This document shows positions 1-5,492 of a stretch of 12,190 bases of DNA, piece by piece. Numbering within the stretch: the stretch's first letter is position 1; every line of letters begins with the position of its first letter. The position numbers and the translations under genes were made by a program. The notes beneath the pieces are model-generated. The model was not told the origin of the DNA. It did not search any database and saw only the letters and a list, made by a program, of their open reading frames with translations. The DNA lies in contig JAPLJU010000145.1 in NCBI GenBank assembly GCA_026388445.1, positions 1-12,190 of the forward strand. The letters run 5' to 3'. Source of the stretch: Deltaproteobacteria bacterium (GTDB taxonomy: Bacteria > Desulfobacterota > Syntrophia > Syntrophales > UBA2192).

Positions 1-1197
1 GAGCGTGACCACCTCTTCCGGGTTGAGTTTCTCCGAAAGCGACGTAAAACCGGCCAGATCGGAGAAAAAAACCGTGAGTACCTGCCGCTCGCCGCCGAGA
101 CGGAGTTTCTCCGGGTTCTTCAGGAGATCCTGGATCAAAAAATCAGACATATAGTGCGAGAAGGCCTGCTTGATCTGCCGTTTCTGACGCCCCTCCGTGG
201 CATAGCTGAACGCCGTGGATATGGCAAAGGCAAATCCCAGGGACATCAGCATCATCACGGCATCCACCCAGACGGCCTGACGGAAGGCCACGGCGATAAA
301 AGCGATCAGTGCGCCGGTATAGAGAAGGACCGTGAGCAAAAGCTGCATGTAGCCCGAGGCCAGCATTACCGTGATACCCGTCAGGATCGCCACCGCCGCG
401 GCAAAGGCAAAAACGACGGGGCGCGAAATCCGTACCCGGAAATCCTTCTGGAGCAGGTTGGCCACGACCGTGGCATGGATCGCCATCCCCGGATAGATGG
501 AACTCACCGGCGTGGATTTCAGATCGAAGAGCCCCGGGGCCGTGAAGCCTACGAAGATGATCTTGTCCTTGAAGGCCTCCGGCGGATAGAGGGGCGTCCC
601 TCCCTCCTGACGGGCGACAAAGGACTGGATGACGTTGAAGGCGGAATATCTCGGGTATTCATCCCCAGCGGCATAAAAGGTGACGAGAAAATTCCCGTCT
701 GCATCCAGGGGAACATCGATCGAATCGAGTTTCAGGGCTTTTCCCTCGAGGATGGCCCCCTCCCCTTTTTGAATGTGGCGAAAGACGGCAAGCCCGAGTG
801 CCGGAATCCACAGGTCGCCGTAGCGGAAGGCCAAGGGGACGCGACGGTAGGTGCCGTCCGGATCGGGTGAGATCTTCACGTTGCCGAAACCCTGGGCACC
901 CTCCGCGAGAATCCGGATCGGGGGTACCATGGATGAGTAGAGAACGGGAGGGCGTCCGGAGCGGTCGGCCTTTTGGGCGGCATCGAGGCTCCCCTGGTCC
1001 ACCGTTACCAGAACGATATCCGCCGGGGCCCTGTCTCCGGCAAGACCCATCTGACAGAGCCGGTCGTAGGCCTTGAGCTCGAAGGGCTCCAGGGTCTGAG
1101 TAAAATAGAACACAAGGACGATCAACCACGTCAGTAGCCCCAGGGCTGCGCCCGCGGCAACCTTTCCCCGTGCCCCGAAGAAAGTGGTGAACCGCAA
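1..1197 (-). CDS. CHASE2-domain adenylate/guanylate cyclase, C-terminus cut by window edge
   Basis: Membrane-bound class III nucleotide cyclase, expected to make cAMP or cGMP in response to an extracytoplasmic signal. My translation of the minus strand is open from about 1266 to the left edge. With a TTG start at 1197, 399 residues are visible: a transmembrane helix (about 14-34), a periplasmic CHASE2 sensor (about 40-259, with DIVLVTVDQGSLD and KDKIIFVGFT), three transmembrane helices (about 260-279, 283-305, 310-330), a helical linker (SHYMSDFLIQDLL), then the beginning of the cyclase domain with VLTVFFSDLAGFTSLSE. Asp380 in that motif is a conserved metal ligand. The rest of the catalytic domain lies outside, so activity and substrate cannot be judged. 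There is no in-frame ATG near the N-terminus. TTG is chosen because AAGGAAGG lies 5 nt upstream and the first helix follows directly. The gene diverges from the ogt-like gene. Confidence 0.9.
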   Translation of the reverse strand, partial: MRFTTFFGARGKVAAGAALGLLTWLIVLVFYFTQTLEPFELKAYDRLCQMGLAGDRAPADIVLVTVDQGSLDAAQKADRSGRPPVLYSSMVPPIRILAEGAQGFGNVKISPDPDGTYRRVPLAFRYGDLWIPALGLAVFRHIQKGEGAILEGKALKLDSIDVPLDADGNFLVTFYAAGDEYPRYSAFNVIQSFVARQEGGTPLYPPEAFKDKIIFVGFTAPGLFDLKSTPVSSIYPGMAIHATVVANLLQKDFRVRISRPVVFAFAAAVAILTGITVMLASGYMQLLLTVLLYTGALIAFIAVAFRQAVWVDAVMMLMSLGFAFAISTAFSYATEGRQKRQIKQAFSHYMSDFLIQDLLKNPEKLRLGGERQVLTVFFSDLAGFTSLSEKLNPEEVVTL

Positions 1198-1202
1198 AAT
1201 GG

Positions 1203-1210
1203 CCTTCCTT
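1203..1210 (-). promoter_or_regulatory. Ribosome binding site that decides the TTG start of the cyclase
   Basis: AAGGAAGG on the minus strand ends 5 nt before the TTG at 1197. Upstream, the same frame closes with three stop codons in a row at 1267-1275 and holds no ATG or GTG, so TTG is the best available start. An ATT codon next to it would be only 2 nt from the site. Confidence 0.6.
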
Positions 1211-1268
1211 TCCCACGTCGGGCGTATGGAATATTTTATCTTCAGGATGGAAATTGAAACCGGAATTT

Positions 1269-1298
1269 ATTATTATCCAAGGTGTTCTTCTTTTTCAA
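1269..1298 (-). promoter_or_regulatory. Possible sigma-70 promoter for the cyclase gene
   Basis: On the minus strand TTGAAA (1298-1293, five of six consensus bases) is followed after 18 bp by AATAAT (1274-1269, five of six). Transcription would begin near 1262, leaving a leader of about 65 nt. The region is AT-rich compared with its surroundings. The assignment rests on consensus matching only. Confidence 0.45.
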
Positions 1299-1375
1299 CA
1301 CTAAAGGATCATGACGATCGCTTTATCTGTTTTGTCTGTCTGGCCTTCTCGTTTGTCGAAGGAGCGAGTTTTTCT

Positions 1376-1936
1376 ATGGCGAGAGAATCTGTTTCCTTTG
1401 ATCTGACCGACTCCCCTTTCGGAAGGGTGGGTCTTGCCTGGACGGAAAGGGGCGGGGTCTTCAAAGTCCTGAAGGTGTTTCTGCCGACCAAAGACACTTC
1501 CATGGCGGATCACATCCGTCAGGACCTCCCCGGCTCAAAACGGCAATCCTGCGAGACCTCGGAGTTGATCCTCGAAGGCATCCGCCGGATGCTCCAGGGG
1601 CGGGTATTCGAATACAATCTCTCCGTTTTGAACCTCGAGGCATGCACGGATTTTCAGAGGCGCGTCCTTTTGGAAGAGCGGAAGATCCCGCGAGGCAAGG
1701 CGAGCACCTACGGAAAAGTTGCCGTACGCGTGGGACAGCCGAAAGGCGCGAGGGCCGTCGGATCGGCCCTTGCCGCGAACCCCTTTCCCCTGCTCATCCC
1801 CTGCCATCGGGCCGTGAGGTCAAACGGTGAGCTGGGGGGATTCCAGGGCGGGTTGAAAATGAAAAAAGCCCTCCTCGAGCTGGAGGGTGTGCGATTCGAT
1901 CCGGCGGGTCGTGTGGAGCCGTCCTTTCTCTGGTAG
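1376..1936 (+). CDS. ogt: Methylated-DNA--[protein]-cysteine S-methyltransferase (Ogt/MGMT family)
   Basis: Suicide DNA-repair protein that moves the alkyl group from O6-alkylguanine (and O4-alkylthymine) to its own cysteine. The 186-residue product has a divergent N-terminal domain (1-85) and the conserved C-terminal domain: TDFQRRVL (91-98), IPRGKASTYGKVA, RAVGSALAANP, then the active site IPCHRAV with acceptor Cys143, and GGFQGGLKMKKALLELEG. Length fits stand-alone Ogt; no Ada-type zinc or AraC domain is present. The ATG at 1376 is chosen because AAGGAG (1359-1364) lies 11 nt upstream and the protein then begins like the family; the frame stays open to 1184, but that extension would overlap the divergent cyclase start. 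It converges on proB with 27 nt between stop codons and no good terminator there. The symbol ogt is a family-level choice. Confidence 0.92.
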   Translation: MARESVSFDLTDSPFGRVGLAWTERGGVFKVLKVFLPTKDTSMADHIRQDLPGSKRQSCETSELILEGIRRMLQGRVFEYNLSVLNLEACTDFQRRVLLEERKIPRGKASTYGKVAVRVGQPKGARAVGSALAANPFPLLIPCHRAVRSNGELGGFQGGLKMKKALLELEGVRFDPAGRVEPSFLW

Positions 1937-1963
1937 GGAAGCAGGGAAAAGGCGCTTCGTCTC

Positions 1964-3109
1964 TCAGGTCTTCCTGGAGCCCTTCGCCACGGCCATGTTG
2001 TCACGGTGAATTACTTCGTCGTAGTCCTTGTAACCGAGGACCTGCATGATCTTGGCGGTTTTCAAGCCCTGGATCTTGACGAGGTCTTTCGAACCGTAAT
2101 TGACCAATCCCTTCGCAAAGGCCTTCCCGTCGGTTCCGATGCAGATGACGGGGTCGCCCACTTCGAAGTCTCCCTCCACTTTCGTGATCCCCGAGGGAAG
2201 CAGACTCTTGCCCTGGGTGACGATGGCATTTTTAGCGCCGTCGTCCAGAATGAGCTTCCCCCGCGATCGCAAGGTGAAAGCGATCCAGTATTCACGGCTG
2301 GTCATGGGCTCTGCCGAAGGTAGAAAGAGGGTGCCCTTTTCCTTCCCCGCAAAGACATCCGCCAGGATCCCTTTCGTCTTGCCCCTCGCGATGATGTAGG
2401 GAATCCCGCAGGCCGTGACCTTCCGGGCAGCGATGACCTTGCTGCGCATACCGCCCATACCCACGGGGTCGGCCTCAGCCGTCGCCATGGATTCGATCTC
2501 GTCAGTAATCTCGTGCACGATCTTGATCAGCCTGGCCCGCTGTTTACCGACGGGGTTCCGGTCGAAAAGCCCCTCCGTGTTGGTGAGGTTGATGAGGATG
2601 TCCGCCCGAATGACATTGGCAATCATGGCCGCCAGGTGATCGTTGTCGCCGAACTTGATCTCGTCCACGGAAACCGTGTCATTTTCATTGATGATGGGAA
2701 CGATATTCCAGTCCATCAGCGTCGAGAGGGTGTTGCGGATGTTGATGTACCTCGCGCGGTCCGTCAGGTCGCTCATGGTGAGCAGAATCTGGGCAACGTA
2801 GACACTGTGCCGGCCGAAGGCATTGGAATAAATCCGCATGAGCCTTCCCTGGCCGATGGCGGCACAGGCCTGTTTCTGGGGCATGCTCTTGAGTTTACCG
2901 GTAATCCCCATGCGATGCTTGCCTGAAGCGATGGCACCGGAGGTGACGATCACGATCTGCATCCCTCCGGCTCGCAGTTCCACCATCTCATCGACGAGTT
3001 GCTCTACGATGCTGAGGTCCAGACCGTCGGTTCCGGCCAGGACGCCGGTGCCGATCTTGATCAGGGCCTTCCTCACATTGGAGACGATCTGTTTCCTCGT
3101 CTGGCTCAT
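1964..3109 (-). CDS. proB: Glutamate 5-kinase with C-terminal PUA domain
   Basis: Cytoplasmic enzyme of the first step of proline synthesis: ATP-dependent phosphorylation of L-glutamate to glutamyl 5-phosphate. The 381 residues hold an amino acid kinase domain (about 14-265) and a PUA domain (about 280-365). Visible motifs are ALIKIGTGVL with the phosphate-binding Lys18, VTSGAIASG (55-63), NENDTVSVDE (141-150), FGDND (153-157) and GMGGMRSK (217-224), all typical of ProB. Length is a little above the usual 367-375. The ATG overlaps the obg stop codon as ATGA (3106-3109) and no strong ribosome binding site is visible, so translation is probably coupled to obg. proA, the usual partner, is not next to it: the following gene is the convergent ogt. 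Confidence 0.96.
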   Translation of the reverse strand: MSQTRKQIVSNVRKALIKIGTGVLAGTDGLDLSIVEQLVDEMVELRAGGMQIVIVTSGAIASGKHRMGITGKLKSMPQKQACAAIGQGRLMRIYSNAFGRHSVYVAQILLTMSDLTDRARYINIRNTLSTLMDWNIVPIINENDTVSVDEIKFGDNDHLAAMIANVIRADILINLTNTEGLFDRNPVGKQRARLIKIVHEITDEIESMATAEADPVGMGGMRSKVIAARKVTACGIPYIIARGKTKGILADVFAGKEKGTLFLPSAEPMTSREYWIAFTLRSRGKLILDDGAKNAIVTQGKSLLPSGITKVEGDFEVGDPVICIGTDGKAFAKGLVNYGSKDLVKIQGLKTAKIMQVLGYKDYDEVIHRDNMAVAKGSRKT

Positions 3110-4122
3110 TTTGACCAGAGACCTCTGTCTTCGAGTTTCTTGACCATTTCCGCCATCAGCGCCTTGATGCCCTCTCCTGTCACCGCGGAGACGGGGAACA
3201 CCTTTATGTCCTTTTTCCGAAAGATGTCAATGACTTTTTGCATTTTCTCGCGGGTGGCGGGGAGGTCCGTCTTTGTGAGCGCCACGATCTGTGGTTTCTC
3301 CTTCAGACGGGCGCCGTAGAGGGCAAGTTCTCGATTGACCGTTTCGAAATTCTTCCAGGCCTTTGCCGGAGGCTCCTGGGAGATGTCGATCAGGTGCAGC
3401 AGCAATGTCGTCCTTTCGATGTGACGCAAAAACCTTGTCCCCAGACCCGTTCCCGCATGGGCCCCCTCGATGAGACCCGGGATATCGGCAATCACAAAGG
3501 ACCGGTCTTCACTGTAGCGGACGACACCGAGATTGGGAACAAGGGTCGTGAAGGGATAGTCGGCGATTCTGGGCCGTGCCGCGGAGACCCTCGAGATGAG
3601 TGTTGACTTCCCCGCGTTGGGAAGACCGATGATCCCCACATCCGCCAGAAGTTTGAGCTCCATCTGGACCCAGTGTTCCTCTCCCGCTCTTCCCGCATCG
3701 GCATAGCGCGGCGCTCTGCGGGTCGGGGTGACAAAGCGGGCGTTTCCCCGGCCACCGATACCCCCTCGCGCCACGATATATCTCTCACCTTCCTCCGTCA
3801 GGTCCGCAAGGGCCTCTCCTGTTTCAGCATCCCGGATGACCGTCCCGACGGGAACGAGGATCTCCATATCACGGCCGCTGCGGCCTGTCCGGTTGCTCCC
3901 CTCCCCATGGGACCCCCTTTCGGCCATGTGATGCTGATTATACTTCATATCCAGAAGCGTGTGGTGGCTTCGGGAGGCCGTGATGACCATGTCTCCGCCC
4001 TTGCCGCCGTCACCCCCGTCGGGTCCGCCCCTGGGGACGTACTTCTCCCGCCTGAAGCTCACGCAGCCTCTCCCACCGTCGCCCCCTTTCACAAATATCT
4101 TTGCCTCGTCGATGAACTTCAT
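3106..4122 (-). CDS. obg: GTPase Obg/CgtA, ribosome-associated
   Basis: Essential GTPase that binds the 50S subunit and takes part in its late assembly and in stress control. The 338 residues show the glycine-rich Obg fold (1-158; MKFIDEAKIFVKGGDGG at the start, RGGPDGGDGGKGGD at 31-44) and the G domain: G1 GLPNAGKS (166-173), G2 in YPFTTL (189-194), G3 DIPG (213-216), G4 TKTD (283-286), G5 SAV (312-314). G4 has Thr where NKxD is most common, a change other GTPases tolerate. The protein ends after the G domain, so the OCT domain of Bacillus Obg and the acidic tail of E. coli ObgE are absent. The ATG at 4122 is chosen because the Obg fold starts there and GGAAGGG lies 11 nt upstream; an in-frame extension to 4182 would run through the upstream hairpin. 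The gene overlaps proB by ATGA. Confidence 0.97.
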   Translation of the reverse strand: MKFIDEAKIFVKGGDGGRGCVSFRREKYVPRGGPDGGDGGKGGDMVITASRSHHTLLDMKYNQHHMAERGSHGEGSNRTGRSGRDMEILVPVGTVIRDAETGEALADLTEEGERYIVARGGIGGRGNARFVTPTRRAPRYADAGRAGEEHWVQMELKLLADVGIIGLPNAGKSTLISRVSAARPRIADYPFTTLVPNLGVVRYSEDRSFVIADIPGLIEGAHAGTGLGTRFLRHIERTTLLLHLIDISQEPPAKAWKNFETVNRELALYGARLKEKPQIVALTKTDLPATREKMQKVIDIFRKKDIKVFPVSAVTGEGIKALMAEMVKKLEDRGLWSK

Positions 4123-4161
4123 GCCTTTGAAATCCCTTCCGGACTCCGGCTCGTGCAGCCA

Positions 4162-4194
4162 TAAAGAAAGCCCTCGCGACAAGATGAGGGCTTT
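4162..4194 (-). terminator. Hairpin with T-rich tail upstream of obg (terminator or attenuator)
   Basis: A perfect 9-bp stem, AAAGCCCTC paired with GAGGGCTTT (4167-4175 and 4186-4194), closes a 10-nt loop. On the minus strand it is followed by CTTTATGG, so the T tract is interrupted (TTTCTTT). On the plus strand the tail is only TTTT. It may end csp transcripts. It lies only 45 nt before the obg start, so it may also act as an attenuator for obg-proB. Confidence 0.6.
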
Positions 4195-4312
4195 TGGAAA
4201 GACAATTGAAGGTGCGAAAAAATGCGAATGAACCTTTCAGACGGATGCACACAAACGGCCCGTACAGTCCTCTGCTCAAGGTTTCCCGATTGATCAAGCC
4301 GAAGACCTGAAA

Positions 4313-4368
4313 CGTCGAAGGCCCCGACGGCTGATGATGAAATCGCAATGACCGGGTGTCACCCGATC
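4313..4368 (-). other. Tandem hairpins in the csp-obg intergenic region
   Basis: Two inverted repeats lie between csp and obg: an 8-bp stem with a 3-nt loop at 4350-4368 (one G-U pair) and a 5-bp stem, CGTCG/CGACG with a 7-nt loop, at 4313-4329. Neither has a T run behind it. They may stabilise the 3' end of the csp message or form part of an obg leader. The 277-nt gap (4123-4399) otherwise shows no gene and no clear promoter. Confidence 0.35.
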
Positions 4369-4399
4369 GATCCGCCTGACATGAATCAATGAACGCGCG

Positions 4400-4609
4400 T
4401 TAGAGTCTCTTGACCTCTGCCGCAGCCTGACCCTTATTGTCCTGCTTGATCGAAAACTCGACGCGATCGCCCTCTTTCAAACTCCTGAAACCGTCGCCAT
4501 CGATGGCGGAGTAATGCACAAAAACATCCCCCCCTGACTCACGCGAGATAAAACCGTAACCCTTCTTGTTGTCGAACCACTTAACCGTCCCCACTTCTCG
4601 CTCGGCCAT
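4400..4609 (-). CDS. csp: Cold-shock domain protein (CspA family)
   Basis: Small single-domain RNA and single-stranded-DNA binding protein acting as an RNA chaperone; relatives such as E. coli CspA, CspC and CspE melt RNA hairpins and antiterminate transcription. The 69 residues carry the family start GTVKWFDNKKGYGFI, with RNP1 as KGYGFI (16-21), and RNP2 as VFVHY (29-33). Length is normal. A strong ribosome binding site, AAGGAGGAG, lies 8 nt before the ATG. The gene sits between rpmA and obg, which are often adjacent in relatives. It is cut off upstream by the rpmA terminator and has a TTGACA element and a hairpin with a T7 run immediately before its ribosome binding site, so it is likely a separate transcription unit. 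The number of csp paralogues in the genome cannot be seen, so no letter is assigned. Confidence 0.96.
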   Translation of the reverse strand: MAEREVGTVKWFDNKKGYGFISRESGGDVFVHYSAIDGDGFRSLKEGDRVEFSIKQDNKGQAAAEVKRL

Positions 4610-4633
4610 TTTAAAAACTCCTCCTTTTCATTG

Positions 4634-4668
4634 AAAAAAATCGCCCAGTCTCGCTGTAAGTCCGGGCG
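4634..4668 (-). terminator. Hairpin plus T7 run directly before the csp ribosome binding site
   Basis: On the minus strand CGCCCGG (4668-4662) pairs with CTGGGCG (4648-4642), a 7-bp stem with one G-U pair and a 13-nt loop. After a single A it is followed by seven T (4640-4634), and the csp ribosome binding site comes next. The shape is that of an intrinsic terminator. It could be a second stop for readthrough from rpmA or an attenuator of csp. It overlaps the spacer and -10 of the candidate csp promoter, so the two readings compete. Confidence 0.5.
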
Positions 4669-4675
4669 GTGTCAA
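4647..4675 (-). promoter_or_regulatory. Candidate sigma-70 promoter for csp
   Basis: A perfect -35 TTGACA (minus strand, 4675-4670) is followed after 17 bp by GAGACT (4652-4647). The -10 matches only three of six consensus bases but keeps the two most important, A at position 2 and T at position 6. Transcription would begin near 4640, leaving a leader of about 30 nt and leaving the hairpin out of the message. Confidence 0.4.
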
Positions 4676-4717
4676 CGACGACATCCGAAGCTCAGCTTAC
4701 GGCAACGAAAAGAGTGC

Positions 4718-4762
4718 AAAAAAAAGGTGTTCATCCACCATGCTGTGCACGGGATCAACACC
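4718..4762 (-). terminator. Strong intrinsic terminator of the rplU-rpmA unit
   Basis: On the minus strand GGTGTT (4762-4757) pairs with AACACC (4731-4726). After one G-G mismatch the stem continues with ATCC/GGAT and then CGTGC/GCATG around a 3-nt loop, with a small bulge. Eight T follow without a break (4725-4718). It lies about 90 nt after the rpmA stop codon. This is the clearest terminator in the window. Confidence 0.85.
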
Positions 4763-4851
4763 CTGGATATCCGAATATGCCTGACTTTTGAGACGACACG
4801 TGCTGAAAATCTGTACTGAGCGAATTTTAGCCTGGGAACGAAGACCCTTTT

Positions 4852-5106
4852 TCAGGAGGCGTAAACACTGACCTTCTTTCGATCTTTTCCCATCCTCTCG
4901 TATTTCACGACCCCATCGATCTTGGAAAAAAGCGTAAAGTCCTTTCCAAGTCCCACATTCCTGCCGGGATGAATCCTGGTTCCCAGCTGACGAACGATGA
5001 TCGCACCGGCCTGGACTTCCTGACCGCTGAAGATCTTCACACCGCGGCGCTGGGAGTTGCTGTCCCTGCCGTTGCGGGTACTTCCTTGTCCTTTCTTATG
5101 AGCCAT
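4852..5106 (-). CDS. rpmA: 50S ribosomal protein L27
   Basis: Ribosomal protein near the peptidyl transferase centre of the large subunit; its N-terminal tail reaches the tRNA acceptor ends. The 84-residue product begins MAHKKGQGSTRNGRDSNSQR and continues with GVKIFSGQEVQAGAIIVRQ and GTRIHPGRNVGLGKDFTLF, all hallmarks of L27. It lacks the cleavable N-terminal extension found in Firmicutes, so the mature N-terminus is made directly. GGAGG lies 5 nt before the ATG. Only 12 nt separate it from rplU, so the two are co-transcribed. A strong terminator follows about 90 nt downstream. Confidence 0.98.
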   Translation of the reverse strand: MAHKKGQGSTRNGRDSNSQRRGVKIFSGQEVQAGAIIVRQLGTRIHPGRNVGLGKDFTLFSKIDGVVKYERMGKDRKKVSVYAS

Positions 5107-5118
5107 CGGATCCTCCGA

Positions 5119-5430
5119 TTATACCGAAATTGCCTTGATTCTCACGCGGGTCAGTTCCTGGCGGTGGCCCTTTTTCTTGTGAAAACCTTTTCTTTTCTTC
5201 ATCTTGAAGACCATGAGCTTGGGACCCTTCGTCTGGGCGATAATCTCCCCGACCACTTTCGCTTTTTCTACAAAGGGTTTCCCCACCTCGGTCGCGTCGT
5301 CTTTAGAAACCAGGAGGACCTCATCAAAGATGACCTCCGCTCCAGCCTGGCCCTCGATTTTCTCGATCTTCAGGAAATCGCCCTCGGCTACTTTATACTG
5401 TTTTCCACCCGTCTTGATCACGGCGTACAT
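5119..5430 (-). CDS. rplU: 50S ribosomal protein L21
   Basis: Large-subunit ribosomal protein that binds 23S rRNA. The ATG at 5430 gives 103 residues, the usual L21 length, starting with MYAVIKTGGKQYKV and ending in the basic segment KMKKRKGFHKKKGHRQ that contacts rRNA. AAGGA lies 6 nt upstream of this ATG; an in-frame TTG at 5448 is rejected because it would add six residues not seen in the family and lies next to the predicted transcription start. It is the first gene of a two-gene unit with rpmA, driven by a near-consensus promoter at 5465-5492. Confidence 0.98.
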   Translation of the reverse strand: MYAVIKTGGKQYKVAEGDFLKIEKIEGQAGAEVIFDEVLLVSKDDATEVGKPFVEKAKVVGEIIAQTKGPKLMVFKMKKRKGFHKKKGHRQELTRVRIKAISV

Positions 5431-5464
5431 AACACGCGTCCTTTTCAAGGAATTGAAAGATCGA

Positions 5465-5492
5465 ATTATAGAAAATTATTTGAATTTGTCAA
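5465..5492 (-). promoter_or_regulatory. Near-perfect sigma-70 promoter of rplU-rpmA
   Basis: On the minus strand a perfect TTGACA (5492-5487) is followed after 16 bp by a perfect TATAAT (5470-5465) in a strongly AT-rich stretch. Transcription would begin near 5458, giving a leader of about 28 nt. The -35 element overlaps the stop codon of the radical SAM gene (5489-5491). No L21-type leader structure is present in so short a leader. Confidence 0.88.

Noticed and set aside
154..870. 238-codon open frame on the plus strand
   Set aside because: Antisense to the cyclase coding region; charged low-information sequence with no recognisable motif.
659..1216. 185-codon open frame on the minus strand
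   Set aside because: Arg, Gly and Pro-rich shadow of the cyclase gene, which I translated in another frame through the same bases with clear CHASE2 and cyclase motifs.
1937..1963. Possible terminator between the convergent ogt and proB genes
   Set aside because: Only a 5-bp stem (GAAGC/GCTTC) with an 11-nt loop and no T run on either side.
4010..4348. 112-codon minus-strand frame across the csp-obg gap
   Set aside because: Its last third is obg read out of frame and it runs through the hairpins; no motif and no good ribosome binding site.
4200..4399. 6S RNA or tRNA in the csp-obg gap
   Set aside because: No tRNA T-arm sequence, and no long bulged closing stem of the 6S type could be made from this region by eye.
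4631..4819. 62-codon plus-strand frame between csp and rpmA
   Set aside because: It lies across two terminator hairpins and their A/T runs and has no protein-like pattern.
5113..5124. TATAAT on the minus strand across the rplU stop codon
   Set aside because: No -35-like sequence at a suitable distance; rpmA is 12 nt downstream of rplU and clearly co-transcribed.
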